A stretch of 64,000 nucleotides of DNA from Haberlea rhodopensis (GCA_907163345.1 CAJQUN010000128.1:682001-746000), one strand, 5' to 3'; shown: positions 11,656 to 23,800, counted from the first letter of the stretch. Notes: generated by a model not told the origin, from the letters alone. Program-made: numbers and translations.

Positions 11656-11790
11656 CCAGGTGTATGAGGCCCTGGCAAATATTTGGCATAGGTCCACCCT
11701 GACTGCTCAACGTGTATGAGGCCTTGGCAAAATACCAGTGCAGGTCCGCCCTGTCACTAAAGCCCAGGTGAATAAGGCCCTGGCACAAAC
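11656..11790 (+). repeat. Continuation of the 57-bp tandem array
   Basis: About two diverged monomers (GTATGAGGCCCTGGCAAATA and relatives) after the solo LTR, fading into the next repeat family near 11790-11880. Confidence 0.8.
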
Positions 11791-11879
11791 TTACTGCTAT
11801 GATCCACTCAGGCACATTATTATCGCCATGGCCTGCCCAAGCACAGTTTTATCGCATAGTCCTCCCCAGAGTTCAGACC

Positions 11880-12603
11880 AGACGAGCATTATCTGCTCAT
11901 ATTTATTATTTCTGGAGCTCAGGTCAAGAGAGCATTATCCGCTCATATTTATTATATTTGGAGCTCAAGTCGGGAGACCTTATGTCCTCAGTTTATTATT
12001 TCTGGAGCTCAGATCGGGAGAGCATTATCTGCTCATATTTATTATTTCTGGAGCTCACGTCGGGAGAGCATTATCCGCTCATATTTATTATATTTGGAGA
12101 TCAGGTCGGGAGACCTTATGTCCTCGGTTTATTATTTGTGGAGCTCAGGTCGGGAGAGCATTATTCACTCATATTTATTATATTTGGAGCTCAGGTCGGG
12201 AGACCTTATGTCCTCGGTTTATTATTTATGGAGCTCAGGTCAGGAGAGCATTATTCACTCATATTTATTATATTTGGAGCTCAGGTCGGGAGACCTTATG
12301 TCCTCGGTTTATTATTTTTGGAGCTCAGGTCGGGAGAGCATTATCTGCTCATATTTATTATTTCTAGAGTTCAGGTCGGGAGAGCATTATCTGCTCATAT
12401 TTGTCATTTCTGGAGCTCAGGTCGGGAGAGCATTATCTGCTCATATTTGTTATTTCTGGAGCTCAGGTCGGGAGAGCATTATCTGCTCATATTTGTTATT
12501 TCTGGAGCTCAGGTCGGGAGAGCATTATCTGCTCATATTTATTATTTCTGGAGCTCAGGTCGGGAGATCATTATCGGCTCGTATTGATTATTTCAGGAGC
12601 TCA
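11880..12603 (+). repeat. 44-46 bp tandem repeat array
   Basis: About 16 units. Each contains GAGCTCAGGTCGGGAGA followed either by GCATTATCTGCTCATATTTA (46 bp) or CCTTATGTCCTCGGTTTATT (44 bp); the two types alternate in the first part and the 46-bp type is homogenised later. Frames remain open through the repeats but encode only repeated peptides. The array shares an AGGTC core with the neighbouring arrays. Confidence 0.9.
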
Positions 12604-13050
12604 GGTCAGCCCTGCCTAGATATCAGGTCAGCCCTGTTTAAGATTTAATTATATACTTAGAATTATCTCTAGTTGTCATTACAGGTCAGCCCTGCCTAGA
12701 AAACAGGTCAGCCCTGCCTATAAAAAAGGACAACCCTGTTGTTATTTAATTCTATACGTAGAATTATTTCAAGTTGTCATTGCAGGTCAGTCCTGCTAAG
12801 ATAACAACAACCCTATTTTGTATTGAACTCTCTATTTAGAATTATTTTAGGACTCTTTTAGAGTTAATATTGCTGGTCAGCCCAGCCCAGATAACAGGTC
12901 AGCCATGTTTAAGATTTAATTCTATACTTAGAAATATCTCTAGTTGTCATTACAGGTCAGCCATGCCTAGAAAACAGGTCATCCTTGTTGTTATTCAATC
13001 TATATTTAGAATTATTTCTAGTTGTTATTGCAGGTCATCCTTGCACAAGT
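12604..13050 (+). repeat. Degenerate CAGGTCAGCCCTG repeat region
   Basis: Repeats of CAGGTCAGCCCTGCCTAGA alternating with AT-rich TTAGAATTATTTCTAGTTGT blocks, irregular and diverged. The core resembles GGTCCGCCCTG of the 57-bp monomer, so the three arrays may share an origin. Confidence 0.8.
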
Positions 13051-13108
13051 AACAGATCAGGTCTTGCCAAATACCCGAACAATCGAGAAAGCGTTAACTA
13101 GCTCGACT

Positions 13109-13121
13109 AGAGGGGGGATAC
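13109..13121 (+). other. Polypurine tract of the Tat-like element
   Basis: AGAGGGGGGATAC lies between the repeat region and an LTR-like sequence starting TGGTGTTACC. A G-rich tract next to an LTR after a repeat-bearing non-coding region fits plant Tat-lineage gypsy elements. No gag-pol of this element lies in the window. Confidence 0.55.
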
Positions 13122-13169
13122 TGGTGTTACCCTGGTAAAAGTATGGTCTCTGCAAGACCTGACTTGGGC

Positions 13170-13475
13170 AAGACCTCTACCATGGCCACCCCCAGGTCGG
13201 CCTCAGGAAGATCTCCAGCTCGGCCACCCCAGCTCGGCCGTGTGGATGACCTCCACCTCGGCCACCCCAGCTCGGCCTCAGGAAGATCTCCAACTCGGCC
13301 ACCCCAGCTCGGCCGTGTGGATGACCTCCACCATGGCCACCCCCAGGTCGGCCTCGGGAAGATCTCCACCTCTGCCACCCCAGCTCGGCCGCATGGATGA
13401 CCTCCACTTTGGCCACCTAGGTCGGCCACGATGATGACCTCCAGCTCGGCCACCCCGAGGTTGGCCTCCAGGAAG
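13170..13475 (+). repeat. 37-38 bp GC-rich tandem repeat inside the LTR
   Basis: Seven to eight units of TCGGCCACCCCAGCTCGGCC followed alternately by a GTGTGGATGACCTCCACC-type or TCAGGAAGATCTCC-type half. Open frames here on both strands are repeat artefacts. Confidence 0.85.
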
Positions 13476-13682
13476 ATCTACACCTGAGGAGTGATCACAT
13501 AAATCAGAGGCACATAACATATCTCCGTACACGAATAATATCTTTAAAGCTGCAGAAATCGTACAAAGAGTGCATTAGTTGTCTGTGGTCCCCATCACTA
13601 GGACTCTGACCCCTACCTTCAGCATCTGACAATGTCCCCTAGACCTTGGGTAGGTAGTTACAGGTTGTCTCCTCCATTCTCA

Positions 13683-13690
13683 TATAAATA
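13683..13690 (+). promoter_or_regulatory. TATA box of the Tat-like LTR
   Basis: TATAAATA in an AT-rich context, about 560 bp into the LTR, followed by a CT-rich, AG-rich leader. A plausible core promoter; no start site can be read from sequence alone. Confidence 0.5.
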
Positions 13691-14093
13691 CTAGATAACT
13701 CTCACCAAGGAAGAGGGAGATTTTCCGTGAGAGAGCAGGCAAGAGGATTGAGAGGGCATGGGGAAGCCCAACACCTCTTTCTTGGGGGGAAAAGAGAGCA
13801 TGTCTCCTTCCTCCTCAAGAACAAGCAGCAGCCAAGGTTGTAAGGACCCTAGTTCCTTAACGATGAAATCAAGATATAAACATGGCTAAACATGTATTAG
13901 AGACATCTTAGAGTTCAGGTTGTTATGTGAGCTCAATGTAATTACAGGCCAAAAATAAAACTTCAATAGTTAGTTAATTACATTCCCAAAATGAATGATA
14001 CGACTAACAAAAATCCTGTAATCTAACTTCTTTCAAGTCTCTTTCAGCTCACAGTTCAACCCAACCTAGAGCCCCTTTTGTCCAAAAGCGTAC

Positions 14094-14766
14094 CTACAGG
14101 AACAACTCACCATGAGCATATAAATATCACCATTTAATCACAATTCAACTTAACAAAATAATTAAGCGCATGCGGCAAATAATAGATATGCTCCTTGATC
14201 ACCACATTAGCACATTTCACTGTTGTTCCTGTTTCACAAATTTATGCACAAAATCATTAGTTCACGACATAATGATCGATAACGCGTTTCCAATTATATC
14301 CACAATATTTCACATTAATCACTAGAATTTTGACTGTTCCGGTCCCAATACAACAGCGGAATTTTAGGACCCCTCGCTTCGACATATAGCGGCATCATAT
14401 GATATCCCTCGCTTTGACAATGACAGCGGCATGTTACCTCGCTTAGACATGACAGCGGCAAATATCATACTACCATCGCTTCATATGACAGCGGCAAGTA
14501 CCTCCCTCGCTCGGAGATAAAGGCTACCAGAACATTCATAAATTCTACCACAGTAATCAAACACAATTGATTCCAATATCATGATATAACACTATCATTT
14601 CACATATCTCATCACATATGAGGACACACTATTCACAATATGCATCATTAAAGTTGTAACACGATTTACCGTCCGATGCTCGTACGTCTCACTACGTACC
14701 TTAGTTTCAAAAGTGGAGAAGTTGTATAACTTTATCTCCTCGACGTTGTTGGCACCTGAGATGGTT
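14094..14766 (-). promoter_or_regulatory. Predicted structured leader (element B, left LTR)
   Basis: On the minus strand: exon 2 from 14766 to 14700 (67 nt) after a CTAAT...TGTGTAG acceptor; donor in GTACGTAGTGAGACGTAC (14699 to 14682); 5' arm CAGGAACAAC (14231 to 14222) perfectly complementary to GTTGTTCCTG at the acceptor (14106 to 14097), intron end 14094. Relative to element A both arms have changed (GGGACAAC to AGGAACAAC) while keeping the pairing. Confidence 0.5.
14350..14514 (-). repeat. AGCG/CGCT hairpin array
   Basis: On the minus strand, repeated AGCGAGG...TGCCGCT units, for example AGCGAGGTAACATGCCGCT, separated by TGTCAT-type spacers. Located in predicted intron 2. Confidence 0.6.
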
Positions 14767-14859
14767 CTACACAACCATACAATTCAATATTAGAAGCCAA
14801 ATAATAGTCGAATACCAAAAATTCAACAAAATACAACATTTTTCAAAATTACACAGCTG

Positions 14860-15072
14860 GCAATCGATCGCTCCACTGAGACGATCGATCGCCTCAAATT
14901 TTTCTTCGCGGCGATCGATCGCTTCAAACATGGCGATCGATCGCCTAACCCTTGGTTTGGCTACTGCCTCTCGGCGATCAGTCGCCTCATTTCAGGCGAT
15001 CGATCGCCTGCCCTGCACTTCGCCCACTGTCCTTAGGCGATCGGTCGCCTCTTTTCAGGCGATCGATCGCCT
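14860..15072 (-). repeat. GCGATCGATCGC palindrome cluster
   Basis: Eight sites in predicted intron 1 of element B, several decayed by single changes. The short frames drawn through it are repeat artefacts. Confidence 0.75.
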
Positions 15073-15452
15073 CGCACAGACACACGATTTTCACCATTTT
15101 TACACCAAAAATTCCTTCCCAACTTCCACAACACATATACCAACAAACTCAAAACACAAAAACACTTTAAACCTTCAATACACATCATAAAACAACCCCA
15201 AAATCCCACACCCAACCACAAAACATACCAACCCAAATAAACCTATTTTCAAACTCCAAACAACAACCCAAATTCACAATAAACCTCACAAAACAACAAG
15301 GGATGATATATATATACATCCTAGGCCCCAAATCTTACCAAGAAATCACAAGAATCAAGTTTTGCAAGAACTCCTCTTCCACCTTGGGGCTCAACTCGAA
15401 AATGAGAGGAGGAGGGTAGGGTTTGCAAAGTGTTGGGGGTTGAATAATGTGA

Positions 15453-15474
15453 GGGGGGGGGGGGGGGGGGGGGG
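15453..15474 (+). repeat. 22-base G homopolymer
   Basis: A run of 22 G in the left LTR of B where the right LTR has GGAGGGG. It is the only length difference between the two LTRs. Confidence 0.95.
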
Positions 15475-15839
15475 TAAAGAGGATATGAGGTTATAGTGGG
15501 TTATGAAAGTTAATTAAATTTTTCACCCCACTTCCTAACATGATGCAAATTATGCCCAACATTGCATTTTAGACACATTTCACCACAATGCGCCAAATAT
15601 CAATTAAATGCATGTTTCACAAAATAATGACTATTAACACATGTAAGCCATCAAAACACCCGATTACCCAACATGCATAACATGTACCCTGAAATGCTCT
15701 ACCAGTCCAAATGACCAAGCATTTCCACATGGCGATTAATTCTAACACATAAGGCAATTACCACCATAATTAATCATAATTAATCATACGAACACAATTT
15801 ATGCCTTAAACACAATTAATCATTTCGGGGACATCACAA

Positions 15840-15873
15840 TACTCCCCTACTTAGGAGATTTTGTCCTCGAAAT
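15840..15873 (-). other. Element B PPT and conserved flank
   Basis: On the minus strand TTTCGAGGACAAAATC is followed by CTCCTAAGTAGGGGAGTA directly before the LTR. Same arrangement as in A, C, D, E and F. Confidence 0.75.
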
Positions 15874-18643
15874 CGCATGCACTTACTCCAAAAGAAACTA
15901 AACATAAACACATACCAGAGAATAGTTCCGGGTAGTGCTGCACCATATGCCGTTCCGTCTCCCACGTGTCCTCTTCGACACCCCGACGATCCCACTGAAC
16001 CTTGACCATCGGTATTACCTTGCTTCGAAGTCTGCGATCCTCTCGATCCAGAATTCTGACTGGTCGTTCAACATAGGATACATCTGAACTCAACTGTACC
16101 TCTGAAGGCTGCAACACATGAGACGGGTCTGGTTCATACTTCCTCAACATAGATACATGGAAGACATCATGTATACCAGACAAGGACGGCGGTAGGGCCA
16201 AACGGTAAGCCAAAGTGCCGATGCGCTGCAATACATCGTACGACCCAACATATCTCGGAGACAACTTCCCGCGCATACCGAAACGAACTACACCTCTGAA
16301 AGGTGAGATTTTCAGAAAGACTCTGTCTCCCACTTGGAATTCCAATGGTCGCCGTCGTTTATTAGCATAGGCCGCTTGCCTATCTTGAGCCGCTTTCATT
16401 TTCTGATGGATCACCTTGATTTTCTCTTCCATTTCTCGAATCAATTCCGGTCCTCCGACCGCCTTACTAGTCAAATCTTCCCAGTACAACGGTGACCTAC
16501 ATCGTCGACCGTAAAGGGCCTCGAAAGGAGCCATCTGAATGCTCGCCTGATAACTGTTGTTATAAGAGAATTCCACTAGCGGCACTGAATCTTGCCACGG
16601 AGTATCGAACTCCAAAACACACGCCCTCAATATGTCCTCAAGCGTCTGTATGGTAAGCTCTGTCTGACCATCCGTCTGAGGGTGGTAAGCCGTACTCAGC
16701 CTCACTTCTGTACCCAAAGCCGATTGAAGACCCTCCCAAAAGTGCGATGTGAAACGCGGGTCTCTATCAGACACAATCGAGACTGGGATGCCATGCAATC
16801 TCACCACGTCCCGTACATACAACTGGGCCATCTTTAAGTATGTGAAAGTCATACTATATGGAATGAAGTGAGCCACCTTCGTCAGTCGATCCACAATCAG
16901 CCAGATCGCATCAAATCCCGAGGCAGTCCTTGGCAAGTGGGTCACGAAATCCATAGAGATGTGCTCCCACTTCCACTCTGGTATCTCTAAACTCTTCAAC
17001 TCGCCTCCGGGCCTCTGCCTTTCTGCTTTCACTTGTTGGCAAATTAGGCACTTCTTAACGAATGACATAACGTCTCTCTTCATCCGTCTCCACCAAAATT
17101 GATCACACAAGTCCTTTTACATCTTTCTCCCACCTGGATGGATGCTAAATCTGCTACTGTGAGCACGATGCAAGATTCCTTGACGTAACTCTGGTGCCCT
17201 CGGCACTACCCAACGGTTACCAAGCCTCAAGGAACCATCTTCTGCTACTCTGAACTTCGATAATTGACCCAGACATAAGTATGACAACCATCTCTGTACC
17301 TCAACGTCTGTCTTCTGAGCTTTCCTGATAAGTTCAAAGATGTCCGGTTCTGCCAATAGGGTCGATACTAGCACCGGCGATACATCTAAATCAAAATCAT
17401 ATCCCAAATGACAACAAGAGGTCATCAAGGCCGACAACTGAATAACATCATCCGCCGTACACTTCACCTTCCTACTTAAGGCGTCAGCTGTCAGGTTCGC
17501 CTTCCCGGGATGGTACTCTATCTCGCAATCATAGTCCTTGAGCAAGTCCATCCACCTCCTTTGCCTCATATTCAGTTCCGCTTGGGTAAATAGGAACTTC
17601 AAGCTCTTATGATCCGTGTAAATGGTGAAAGAAGTACCATAAAGATAATGCCGCCAAATTTTCAAAGCGAAAATAATGGCCGCCAGTTCCAAATCATGAA
17701 CCGGGTACCTTGTCTCATGAGTCTTCAACTGCCTCGATGCATAAGCCACCACATGCTTATCCTGCATCAGTACTCAGCCCAAACCCTGCAGTGATGCATC
17801 CGTGTACAAAGCAAACCTTTCGTTCTCCGAAGGGATCACCAGAACAGGTGCTGTAGTCAACCGGTGTTTCAACTCTTGGAAGCTTTGCTCACATGCCTCA
17901 GACCAAGAAAACGGAACACCCTTCTGAGTCAACTGCGTCAACGGCTTAGCGATCTTAGAGAATCCCTCGACGAAACGTCGGTAGTAACCCGCTAAACCGA
18001 GGAAGCTACGGATCTCGGGCACAGATGTAGGCGCAGACCAATCCATCATTGCTTCCACTTTCCTGGGATCCACAGAAATCCCATCACTAGAGATCACATG
18101 CCCCAAAAATACCACGCTGCTCAGCCAAATTCACACTTGCTCAGCTTAGCATACAACTGATTGTCCCTCAGAATCTGGAGCACTGTACTCAAATGATTCC
18201 TGTGATCTTCCTCGCTCCGAGAATAGATAAGTATATCGTCAATAAATATGATGACGAATTGATCCAAATAGGGTTGGAACACTCGATTCATCAAGCTCAT
18301 AAACACAGCCGGGGCGTTTGTCACTCCAAACAGCATGACCAAAAACTCATAGTGACCATAACGGGTCCGAAAGGCCGTCTTCTGCACATCATCCTCTCTA
18401 ACTCGGATATGGTGGTACCTCGACCTCAAATCAATCTTACTGTACAACCTCGTGCCCTGCAACTGATCAAACAAGTCGTCGATCCGCGGAAGAGGGTATT
18501 TATTCTTCACTGTGGCCTTATTCAATTGTCTGTAGTTGATGCACAATCTCATCGACCCATCCTTCTTTTTCACAAATAACACAGGAGCACCCCAAGGTGA
18601 TACGCTGGGGCGTATATAACCCTTATCAAGTAGTTCTTGTAGC
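15851..18643 (-). pseudogene. Element B pol, RT to chromodomain, interrupted by element C
   Basis: From right to left: RT with FIDDILIYS, RNase H, integrase HHCC (SSRFSIHPGGRKM ... CLICQQVK) and DDE region (WEHISMDFVTHLP, SDRDPRFTSHFW), GPY-like module and chromodomain tail with YVERPVRILDREDRRLR. Disabling changes: a one-base deletion near 18115-18121 (after KCEF), a TGA codon near 17770, and a TAA codon near 17112 where relatives have a Tyr codon. The last segment, 15851-17110, is one open frame covering most of integrase and the chromodomain. The upstream RT start joins the protease half at 27453 across element C. Confidence 0.92.
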
Positions 18644-19312
18644 TGCTCTGTGATGCCCCGAAATTAATTAATGGTAACCTGGACATTAATTATGTTTATA
18701 TGTTGAGTTATTACGATGATTAAGTTATGTGTGGAAATGAAGAATTAACATGATTTAAGGATGTTGATTTTAATTATGAGGATGATATGGATTTAATGAT
18801 GTTGGTTACATTTTATAAATGTTTACCATGTTAATGTATTTCATATACATCATGTTGTTTATTGGGGTGCAAGTTAAATATTAGGATTTAATACTTAAAT
18901 CACCATTCCTACCTCACCTCACCCTTTTACACTCAATTCCCAAAATCACTTTCCCAAACCCCCTTTCCCCTCATTTTCGAAATTAACCCTAAAGGTGGGA
19001 AGAAATTCTTGTAAAAGCTTCCTTCTTGCATTTCTTGGTAAGATTTAGTGCCTATGATGTTTATATAGCACTTATTGATGTTCTTGAAATGTTTGTTAAG
19101 TTTTGGAAGGGTTTTAAAAAGGGTTTGAAATGGGTTTGTTTGGGTTAGTGTGATTCTTGGTGGGATATTGGATTTTTAATGGTTTTATGGTGTGTAATGA
19201 AGGTTTTGAGTGTTTTAATGTTTTTAAGTTGTTGGTATAAATGATGGTTGAGGTTGGTGAGGTTTAAAGGTGCAAAAATGGAGATTTTCGTTGTACAGAG
19301 GCTGGCGATCGA

Positions 19313-19513
19313 TCGCCCGTTTTTGGCGATCGATCGCGAGCAGGCAGTAGGCTCCAGAAGCCTTTGGCGATCGATGGCCACTTTTGGGCGATCGATCGGT
19401 GATCTTGGCGATCGATCGCGCCAAAGGTGGCGATCGATCGCCGAATGCATAAAATTGTTGATGCGGGCAGTGTGATCTCGCGATCGATCGGGACGACTTG
19501 GCGATCGATCGCG
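19313..19513 (+). repeat. GCGATCGATCGC palindrome cluster
   Basis: Eight sites in predicted intron 1, spaced as in element D and the solo LTR at 9582. One site reads GCGATCGATGGC. Confidence 0.85.
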
Positions 19514-19919
19514 AGACACACAAAAGTGTGTTTTTGGCATTTTTGTGGGGATTTTGTATATTGGACTATAATTAGCTTCTAATATTGAATTGTATGGTTG
19601 TGTAGAACCATCCCAAGGACCCACAACTTCGAGAAGATAAAGTACTACGACTTCACCACATTTTGAAAAGGTAAGTAAGAAACGTACGGGCATCAACGGT
19701 AACATATCCCTAAACCATGACTTTGCATCAATTTGCATAAGTATTTATGATGATGATTATGATGATTATGATGATGATGTGGTGATAAACGAAGATGATA
19801 TAATGTTACGATGACAATTATGATATGATGATGATGTTTGAAATGATGATTCTTATAAGATGATGACGCATGTTTTGACTATGCTACTTAGAGTGGTTGA
19901 ATGTCCGGTGACTATTATG

Positions 19920-20148
19920 GGCAAGCGAGGAAGGTCTTGCCGCTCACATAACTGAGCGATGGGGTACATCCGCTATCAAGGTGTAGCGATGGGTATCATC
20001 CGCTGAGCGATGGGGTACATCCGCTATCAAGGCGTAGCGATGGGTATCATCCGCTGAATAAGAGATACATCCGCTATCAAGGCGTAGCGATGGGTATCAT
20101 AAGATGTGTTATGTCGAGCGAGGGGACCAATTGTGCCGCTGTCATAAT
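19920..20148 (+). repeat. AGCG-ATG...CAT-CGCT hairpin array
   Basis: Tandem units such as AGCGATGGGTATCATCCGCT and AGCGATGGGGTACATCCGCT, joined by ATCAAGGCGT, each self-complementary at both ends. A closing unit AGCGAGG ... GCCGCT is flanked by TTATG/CATAA arms. Confidence 0.75.
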
Positions 20149-20647
20149 AGAACCCGGACAGTCACATTTCTAATTAACATGGACTGTTGTGAACTTTTAT
20201 ACGAAGTATGATGTTAATCATTCTTGTCTTGAACTAATGATTATATGCGTAATTATGAAACAGGGACAACCAAGGAAGGATAGTACTATTAAACAGAAAG
20301 TATATGTTATCAATTATTTCCATGCATTATTTATATGCCATTAACTCATGATGTTAAGTAACGATGTACATGCTCACGATGGGTTGTTCCTGTAGGTACA
20401 CTTTTGGATCGAGATCAAGGGTCGGGTTGAGATAGTGAGCTAAAGGAGCATAAGAAGATAGATACAGGATTTTTGTTAGCCTTAACATTCTTTTTGGGGA
20501 ATGTAATTAACTAACTATTGAAGTTTCATTTTGGCCTGTAATTACATTGAGCTCACATAACAACCAGAACTCTAAGATGTCTCTAATGCATGTTTAGTTC
20601 ATAATACGCTATTAAAATGACGTTAAGGTAGGAAGACCCTACATTAG

Positions 20648-20664
20648 TGGTATCAGAGCAGTGC
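20648..20664 (+). other. Element C PBS (initiator tRNA-Met type)
   Basis: TGGTATCAGAGCAGTGC, four bases after the LTR end, complementary to the 3' end of plant initiator tRNA-Met over at least the first 12 bases. Confidence 0.92.
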
Positions 20665-20840
20665 TTAGATAACCCGGGGATGAGTGAAGGGTAGCCTTAG
20701 CAGTAGGCTGGCTAGGCGCTTACTTTTGACATACTATGTTACACATGAAGTATATGACTGTTATGATAACATGTTATGGTTTTCTAACGATGTTTATATG
20801 AACTGCTTTTGGATCTTGTTGTTAACCCTTGTGTTGCAGT

Positions 20841-23800
20841 ATGGCAGCAAATATCGACATTGGTGATGCGGTAAGTGTGAACGCTAGTGCGGGGCGCACG
20901 AATCCCCTACCCCCGCCAGCCCGGGCGAGGAACCGTCCGAACAACAGCTATTGCCGGGGGAGTTGAGTCTGACTCAGTTTCTAGCGTATCGGCCCCCAAC
21001 ATTCGAAGGGACTGAAACAGGGGAGCGAGCCGAGGAATGGCTAGAAAGAATAGAACAAATATTTGTGGCAGCCCCGTGTGTAAAGACAGCCTGGATAAGG
21101 CTAGCAGAATTCTAGCTAGCCAAGAAAGCACTGATGTGGTGGAGGACCACCGTGATTGAACAAGAGGCACAGGGTCAAGAAGTAAACTGGAAACTGTTCA
21201 GAACTAGATTCCTGGCCCGATATTTTTCAGCGGCTGCCCGTCAAGCTAAAGAGGATGAGTTTACTAAGCTGAAGCAAGGTACCATGCCGGTGTCAGACTA
21301 TGCCCTCCACTACTGTTCTCTACTCAGATATGTACCTCATATCGCTGCCGACACTCAAGCTAAAATGAGGAACTTCATGAAGGGCTTGAGGCCAGAACTC
21401 TATGATAGGGTGATTACATATGGCCCTACCTGCTTTGACGATGCACTTACCCGGGCTGAGTTGGCCGAACTAGGGGTTGGCGCATACCCTGATGCTGTGC
21501 CACCTCCAGCGCCCCCTCAGAGATCTACCCCCGACAACTTAAGGCCAAGGGGTGATCGGTTCAAGTCTGGGGGGAACACTTCGGCGTCCAGATTCAGTGG
21601 TAGGAGGCCAGATAACCGATGGAAGGGAAACCGCAGGAATGACGCCCCACCAAGAGGAGGACAGTCTCGGGGAGGAGGCAGTGTTGGAGAGGTACAATGC
21701 TCTCTTTGTGGACAGCCCCATTTGACGAAGAATTGTGTCGGATGTTATGTTTGCGGCGAGAGAGGCCACTTTGCTCGACAATGTCCCAACAGGGGAAGGC
21801 AGCAGAATTCTACTGGGAGGTCGACAGACAGAGCAGCACCACACAGGCCCCCATATGTACCGAGGCAGCTTGGAAGTCAGCCTACGGGGCCACCTCAAGG
21901 GCAAGTGTATGCATTGACGAGGGAGCAGGCTACAGCGGCTCCGGAGGAGGTCTTAGCGGGTACGTGTCTTTTATTTACGCACCCTGCCTTTATATTGATC
22001 GACACAGGTGCGTCACACTCCTTTGTGTCGACGAGTTTTGTGGAAAGACACCACATATGCACTGCTCCGTCGCCCACGCCTCTTGTAGTCTCGACACCCG
22101 CAGGAAGAAGTTTGATTGCTGATCAGATTGTCTATGATGGCCTCATTTATTTTGAGGATAACAAGTTAAGGTCGGATTTGATCGTTCTGGGAATGTCAGA
22201 CTTCGACTGTATATTGGGTATTTATTTACTGAATAGGTACCAAGCGGTTGTGAACTGCAGGCAAAGGACTGTCCGATTCAGATCTGATGAAGGAGTTCAG
22301 TGGACGTTCTATGGAGATGGTTCTCGTTCAAAGATTCCATTGATATCCGCGATCAAGATGACACAATTATTGGAACGAGGCCATACAGGATATCTCATTT
22401 ATGCTATTGATATTTCTGGAAAGAAGGAAGAACTAAAGGTTGAAGATGTGCCCGTAGTGGCGGAATTTCCTGATGTATTTCCTGAAGAGATTCCTGGATT
22501 CCCACCGGCGAGAGAGGTCGAGTTTGGAATCGAATTACTACCGGGGACGTCAGCCATTTCTCGTGCCCCGTACAGAATGGCACCAACAGAGTTAAAGGAG
22601 TTAAAGGTTCAGTTGCAAGAACTCCTTGACAAGGGCTATATACGACCTAGCGTATCGTCCTGGGGTGCACCAGTTTTGTTTGTCAAGAAGAAAGATGGCT
22701 CGATGCGTATGTGCATCGATTACAGACAACTGAACAAAGCCACAGTAAAGAACAAGTATCCACTTCCAAGGATCGATGATTTATTTGATCAGTTGCAGGG
22801 TACGAGGCTCTACAGTAAGATCGATCTGAGGTCGGGGTACCATCAGATTCTAGTAAGGGAAGAGGATGTTCAGAAGACAGCCTTCAGGACTAGGTATGGG
22901 CACTATGAATTCCTAGTCATGCCTTTTGGGGTGACAAATGCCCCGGCTGTTTTCATGAGTTTGATGAACAAGGTGTTCCAGCCATTTTTGGACCAATTCG
23001 TCATAGTTTTCATTGACGATATACTCATCTACTCTCGGACTGAAGAAGAACATGTTGGGCACTTGAGGACAGTACTCCAGATCCTTAGGGATCATCAGTT
23101 ATATGCAAAGCTTAGCAAGTGCGAGTTTTGGTTGGACATTGTGGTGTTCTTGGGTCATGTAATATCCAGCCGTGGGATATCTGTGGATCCCCGTAAGATT
23201 GAAGCTGTTATGGAGTGGGCTGCACCCACTTCGGTACCCGAGATACGGAGTTTCCTCGGTTTAGCGGGCTACTACCGACGTTTTGTCGAGGGATTCTCTA
23301 AAATCGCTAAGCCATTGACCCAGCTGACTCAGAAGGGAGTTCCGTTCTATTGGTCCGAAGCTTGTGAGGAGAGCTTCCAAGAGTTGAAACGTCGCTTGAC
23401 GACAGCGCCAGTATTGGTAATCCCTTCTGAGGATAAGAAGTTTGCTTTGTACACGGATGCATCATTGCAAGGTTTGGGTTGTGTGTTGATGCAAGATAAG
23501 CATGTGGTGGCTTATGCTTCGAGGCAGCTGAAGCCTCATGAGACCAGATACCCAATCCATGACCTGGAACTGGCAGCCATCATCTTCGCCTTGAAGATTT
23601 GGCGTCATTATCTTTATGGTACGACGTTTACCATTTTTACAGACCATAAGAGCTTGAAATTCTTATTCACCCAAGCAGAACTGAATATGAGGCAACGAAG
23701 ATGGATGGACTTACTCAAGGATTATGATTGTGAAATAGAGTACCATCCGGGTAAAGCAAACATGATAGCAGATGCCTTAAGTCGAAAAGTGAAGAGCACC

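Larger units (their letters stand above)
13122..13838 (+). mobile_element. LTR of a Tat-like element, left part (interrupted by element B)
   Basis: Starts near 13122-13125 (TGGTGTTACC) after the PPT. It holds its own GC-rich tandem repeat, a TATA box and a pyrimidine-rich leader, and is cut at 13838 by element B. The last five bases, AAGGT (13834-13838), recur as GAGGT at 31404-31408, the target duplication of B with one change. The LTR resumes at 31404. The lineage call is inferred from the layout, not from coding domains. Confidence 0.6.
13839..15838 (-). mobile_element. Element B 3' LTR (left copy)
   Basis: 2000 bp, TGTAAGG ... GACATCACA on the plus strand. It exceeds the right copy by 15 bp, entirely explained by a 22-G run at 15453-15474. 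Confidence 0.93.
19038..20395 (+). promoter_or_regulatory. Predicted two-intron structured leader (element C, 5' LTR)
   Basis: Donor CTTG|GTAAGATTT at 19038; acceptor TTGTGTAG ends intron 1 at 19605 with CTAAT about 25 nt upstream; exon 2 is 19606-19670 (65 nt); donor AAAG|GTAAGTAAG at 19671; intron 2 ends at 20395 (CCTGTAG|G). ACAGGGACAACC (20260-20271) pairs with GGTTGTTCCTGT (20382-20393), one G-U. In this copy the donor hairpin is weakened (GTAAGT instead of GTACGT); the 3' LTR keeps GTACGT. Confidence 0.52.
18649..20643 (+). mobile_element. Element C 5' LTR
   Basis: 1995 bp, TGTGATGCCCCGAAATTAAT ... GACCCTACA, directly followed by TTAG and the PBS. A GAT-rich stretch (19748-19850) precedes the hairpin array. 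Confidence 0.95.

Noticed and set aside
11738..12648. Plus-strand frames of up to 262 codons in the 44-46 bp array
   Set aside because: Overlapping frames in all three phases through the repeat; not protein-like.
19313..19513. Hammerhead ribozyme or retrozyme signal in the LTR structures
   Set aside because: I did not find the CTGATGA and GAAA core arrangement in the structured leader.
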